Below are positions 60,838 through 61,387 of a stretch of DNA of 61,387 nucleotides, one piece after another. Under the pieces are notes generated by a model. That model saw only the letters and a list, made by a program, of their open reading frames with translations. It was not told the origin of the DNA and made no database searches. The position numbers were made by a program, and so were the translations under genes. Origin of the DNA: an uncultured Prevotella sp. (GTDB taxonomy: Bacteria > Bacteroidota > Bacteroidia > Bacteroidales > Bacteroidaceae); NCBI GenBank assembly GCA_900315775.1, contig ONAJ01000009.1, forward strand, positions 1 through 61,387. The letters are read 5' to 3'. Each line of letters begins with the position of its first letter. The first letter of the stretch is position 1.

Positions 60838-61093
60838 CCTTGTGATCGTAAATAGCCTTGATGTCTTTCATTGTCATCTCGTAGGCTTCCTCAGGTGAAT
60901 ATAGTTCTTTGCCCATATCGGAAAAAGCCTCCTCTTCAAATGCATCGGTCAATGACCTCGTCTGAATGGGCTTGACGCTATCAATGAGCATTGTTACCAA
61001 TTCCAACTTCTGACTATTATCCATATCCTTTACTTGGTTCCAGTAGTAACTGATTGGATGCGCAGCGTCTTGTTTTGCAGTTGTAGTTGCCAT
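60827..61093 (-). CDS. Antitoxin of the RelE/ParE pair
   Basis: 88 residues. SYYWNQVKDMDNSQKLELVTMLIDSVKP resembles the helical part of addiction-module antitoxins; the C-terminus is acidic (SPEEAYEMTMKDIKAIYDH). A TATTTTTG -7 element lies about 22 bases upstream (about 61113-61120). It should bind and neutralise the overlapping toxin. Confidence 0.72.
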   Translation of the reverse strand: MATTTAKQDAAHPISYYWNQVKDMDNSQKLELVTMLIDSVKPIQTRSLTDAFEEEAFSDMGKELYSPEEAYEMTMKDIKAIYDHKDAV

Positions 61094-61263
61094 AATTGTT
61101 TTCTAATTTCTTTTATGCCTGCAAAAATAAATATTATTTCCCAAACAGCCAAATTTTGGAGCTGCAAATACTATAGGTAACGAAAATATATGTAACTTTG
61201 CAAACGAACTTAGAAATCAGGGACGAGGGACATCCCTGTCACAGAGCAAGTTTTTCGGGTATT

Positions 61264-61387
61264 CTACAATTCAAACTTATAGCCTATAGTGAACTGGAAG
61301 ACGCTGTTACGAGAGTAGATGCCGTTGACGATGTGGCGAAGTCCCCAGTTGTAACGCGCTTCCAATACCACGTTGTTTCCCTCAAAT
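61264..61387 (-). CDS. C-terminal end of an outer-membrane beta-barrel protein (cut by the window edge)
   Basis: The last 41 codons are visible on the minus strand, ending LEARYNWGLRHIVNG, then SVFQFTIGYKFEL and TAG. The alternating pattern and the near-terminal GYKFEL suit the last strands of a porin-like or PorT-type barrel. The specific family cannot be given. Confidence 0.6.
   Translation of the reverse strand, partial: FEGNNVVLEARYNWGLRHIVNGIYSRNSVFQFTIGYKFEL

Noticed and set aside
61205-61250. Attachment site of an integrated element
   Set aside because: Only a short imperfect palindrome; no integrase gene and no tRNA half-copy in the window.

Overview
The window looks like a chromosomal segment of a Prevotella-type member of the Bacteroidales. 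Evidence: SusC/SusD outer-membrane transport genes, lipoproteins with Bacteroidetes-style signal peptides, secreted proteins ending in a YNLxGQ...KGVYI..GKK tail, promoters with the Bacteroidetes -7 element TAnnTTTG (often TAnnTTTGCA), and few Shine-Dalgarno sequences. Nothing was searched against databases; family assignments come from motifs read in the translations.

Region by region. (1) 1-841: start of a VirE/VapE-like mobile-element protein running off the left edge, behind an intergenic region full of 22-bp repeats and hairpins. (2) 842-21057: a beta-glucan/cello-oligosaccharide utilisation locus, all on the minus strand. In transcription order: a HTCS-like regulator that lacks its kinase and receiver, GH3 beta-glucosidase, two GH5 enzymes, GH94 cellobiose phosphorylase, a GPH-type sugar transporter, a CBM-like secreted protein, a third GH5, SusC, SusD and a SusE-like lipoprotein whose last repeat is frameshifted. 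Expected flow: surface binding and GH5 cleavage, SusCD import, periplasmic GH3 trimming, inner-membrane import, and phosphorolysis by GH94. (3) 21074-25605: a glycosyltransferase, two polytopic membrane proteins and nadA, bounded by an AT-rich gap (25606-25985) with a cluster of DnaA-box-like sequences. (4) 25986-34132: lipoproteins, a tRNA-Leu gene in which a lipoprotein reading frame appears to start, argH, pyrE, a RhuM-like gene, comF, recX. (5) 34217-39676: polysaccharide deacetylase, glycosyltransferases, a DegT aminotransferase and a sensor-kinase-like protein lacking its phosphoacceptor histidine. (6) 40070-43850: a CBM26-like secreted protein, a small peptide, an MNT nucleotidyltransferase whose HEPN partner has been cut to a stub between two 72-bp direct repeats, and a REP-associated tyrosine transposase (RAYT). 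(7) 43915-56735: cell-envelope genes (glycosyltransferases, GT11-like fucosyltransferase, LpxL-type acyltransferase, two LtaS-type phosphotransferases, an MsbA-like ABC transporter), then miaB. (8) 56829-61387: cysS, a repeat-rich gap, an AlbA-type ATP-binding regulator, a toxin-antitoxin pair and the end of an outer-membrane barrel protein.

The most unusual feature is the repeat landscape. About twenty short tandem arrays, nearly all with a 7-base period but each with a different heptamer, sit in gaps between genes, at gene ends (pyrE and miaB both end in GVKSEE made from the same heptamer) and in frame inside genes. A second family, a 36-37 bp palindromic core, occurs three times; two copies lie in frame inside unrelated genes (a glycosyltransferase and miaB). 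A third family, an 8-bp-stem/3-base-loop hairpin followed by (G/A)TAC, occurs three times between genes and as a tandem in-frame array inside the RAYT gene, which suggests that RAYT and these hairpins form a REP/RAYT pair.
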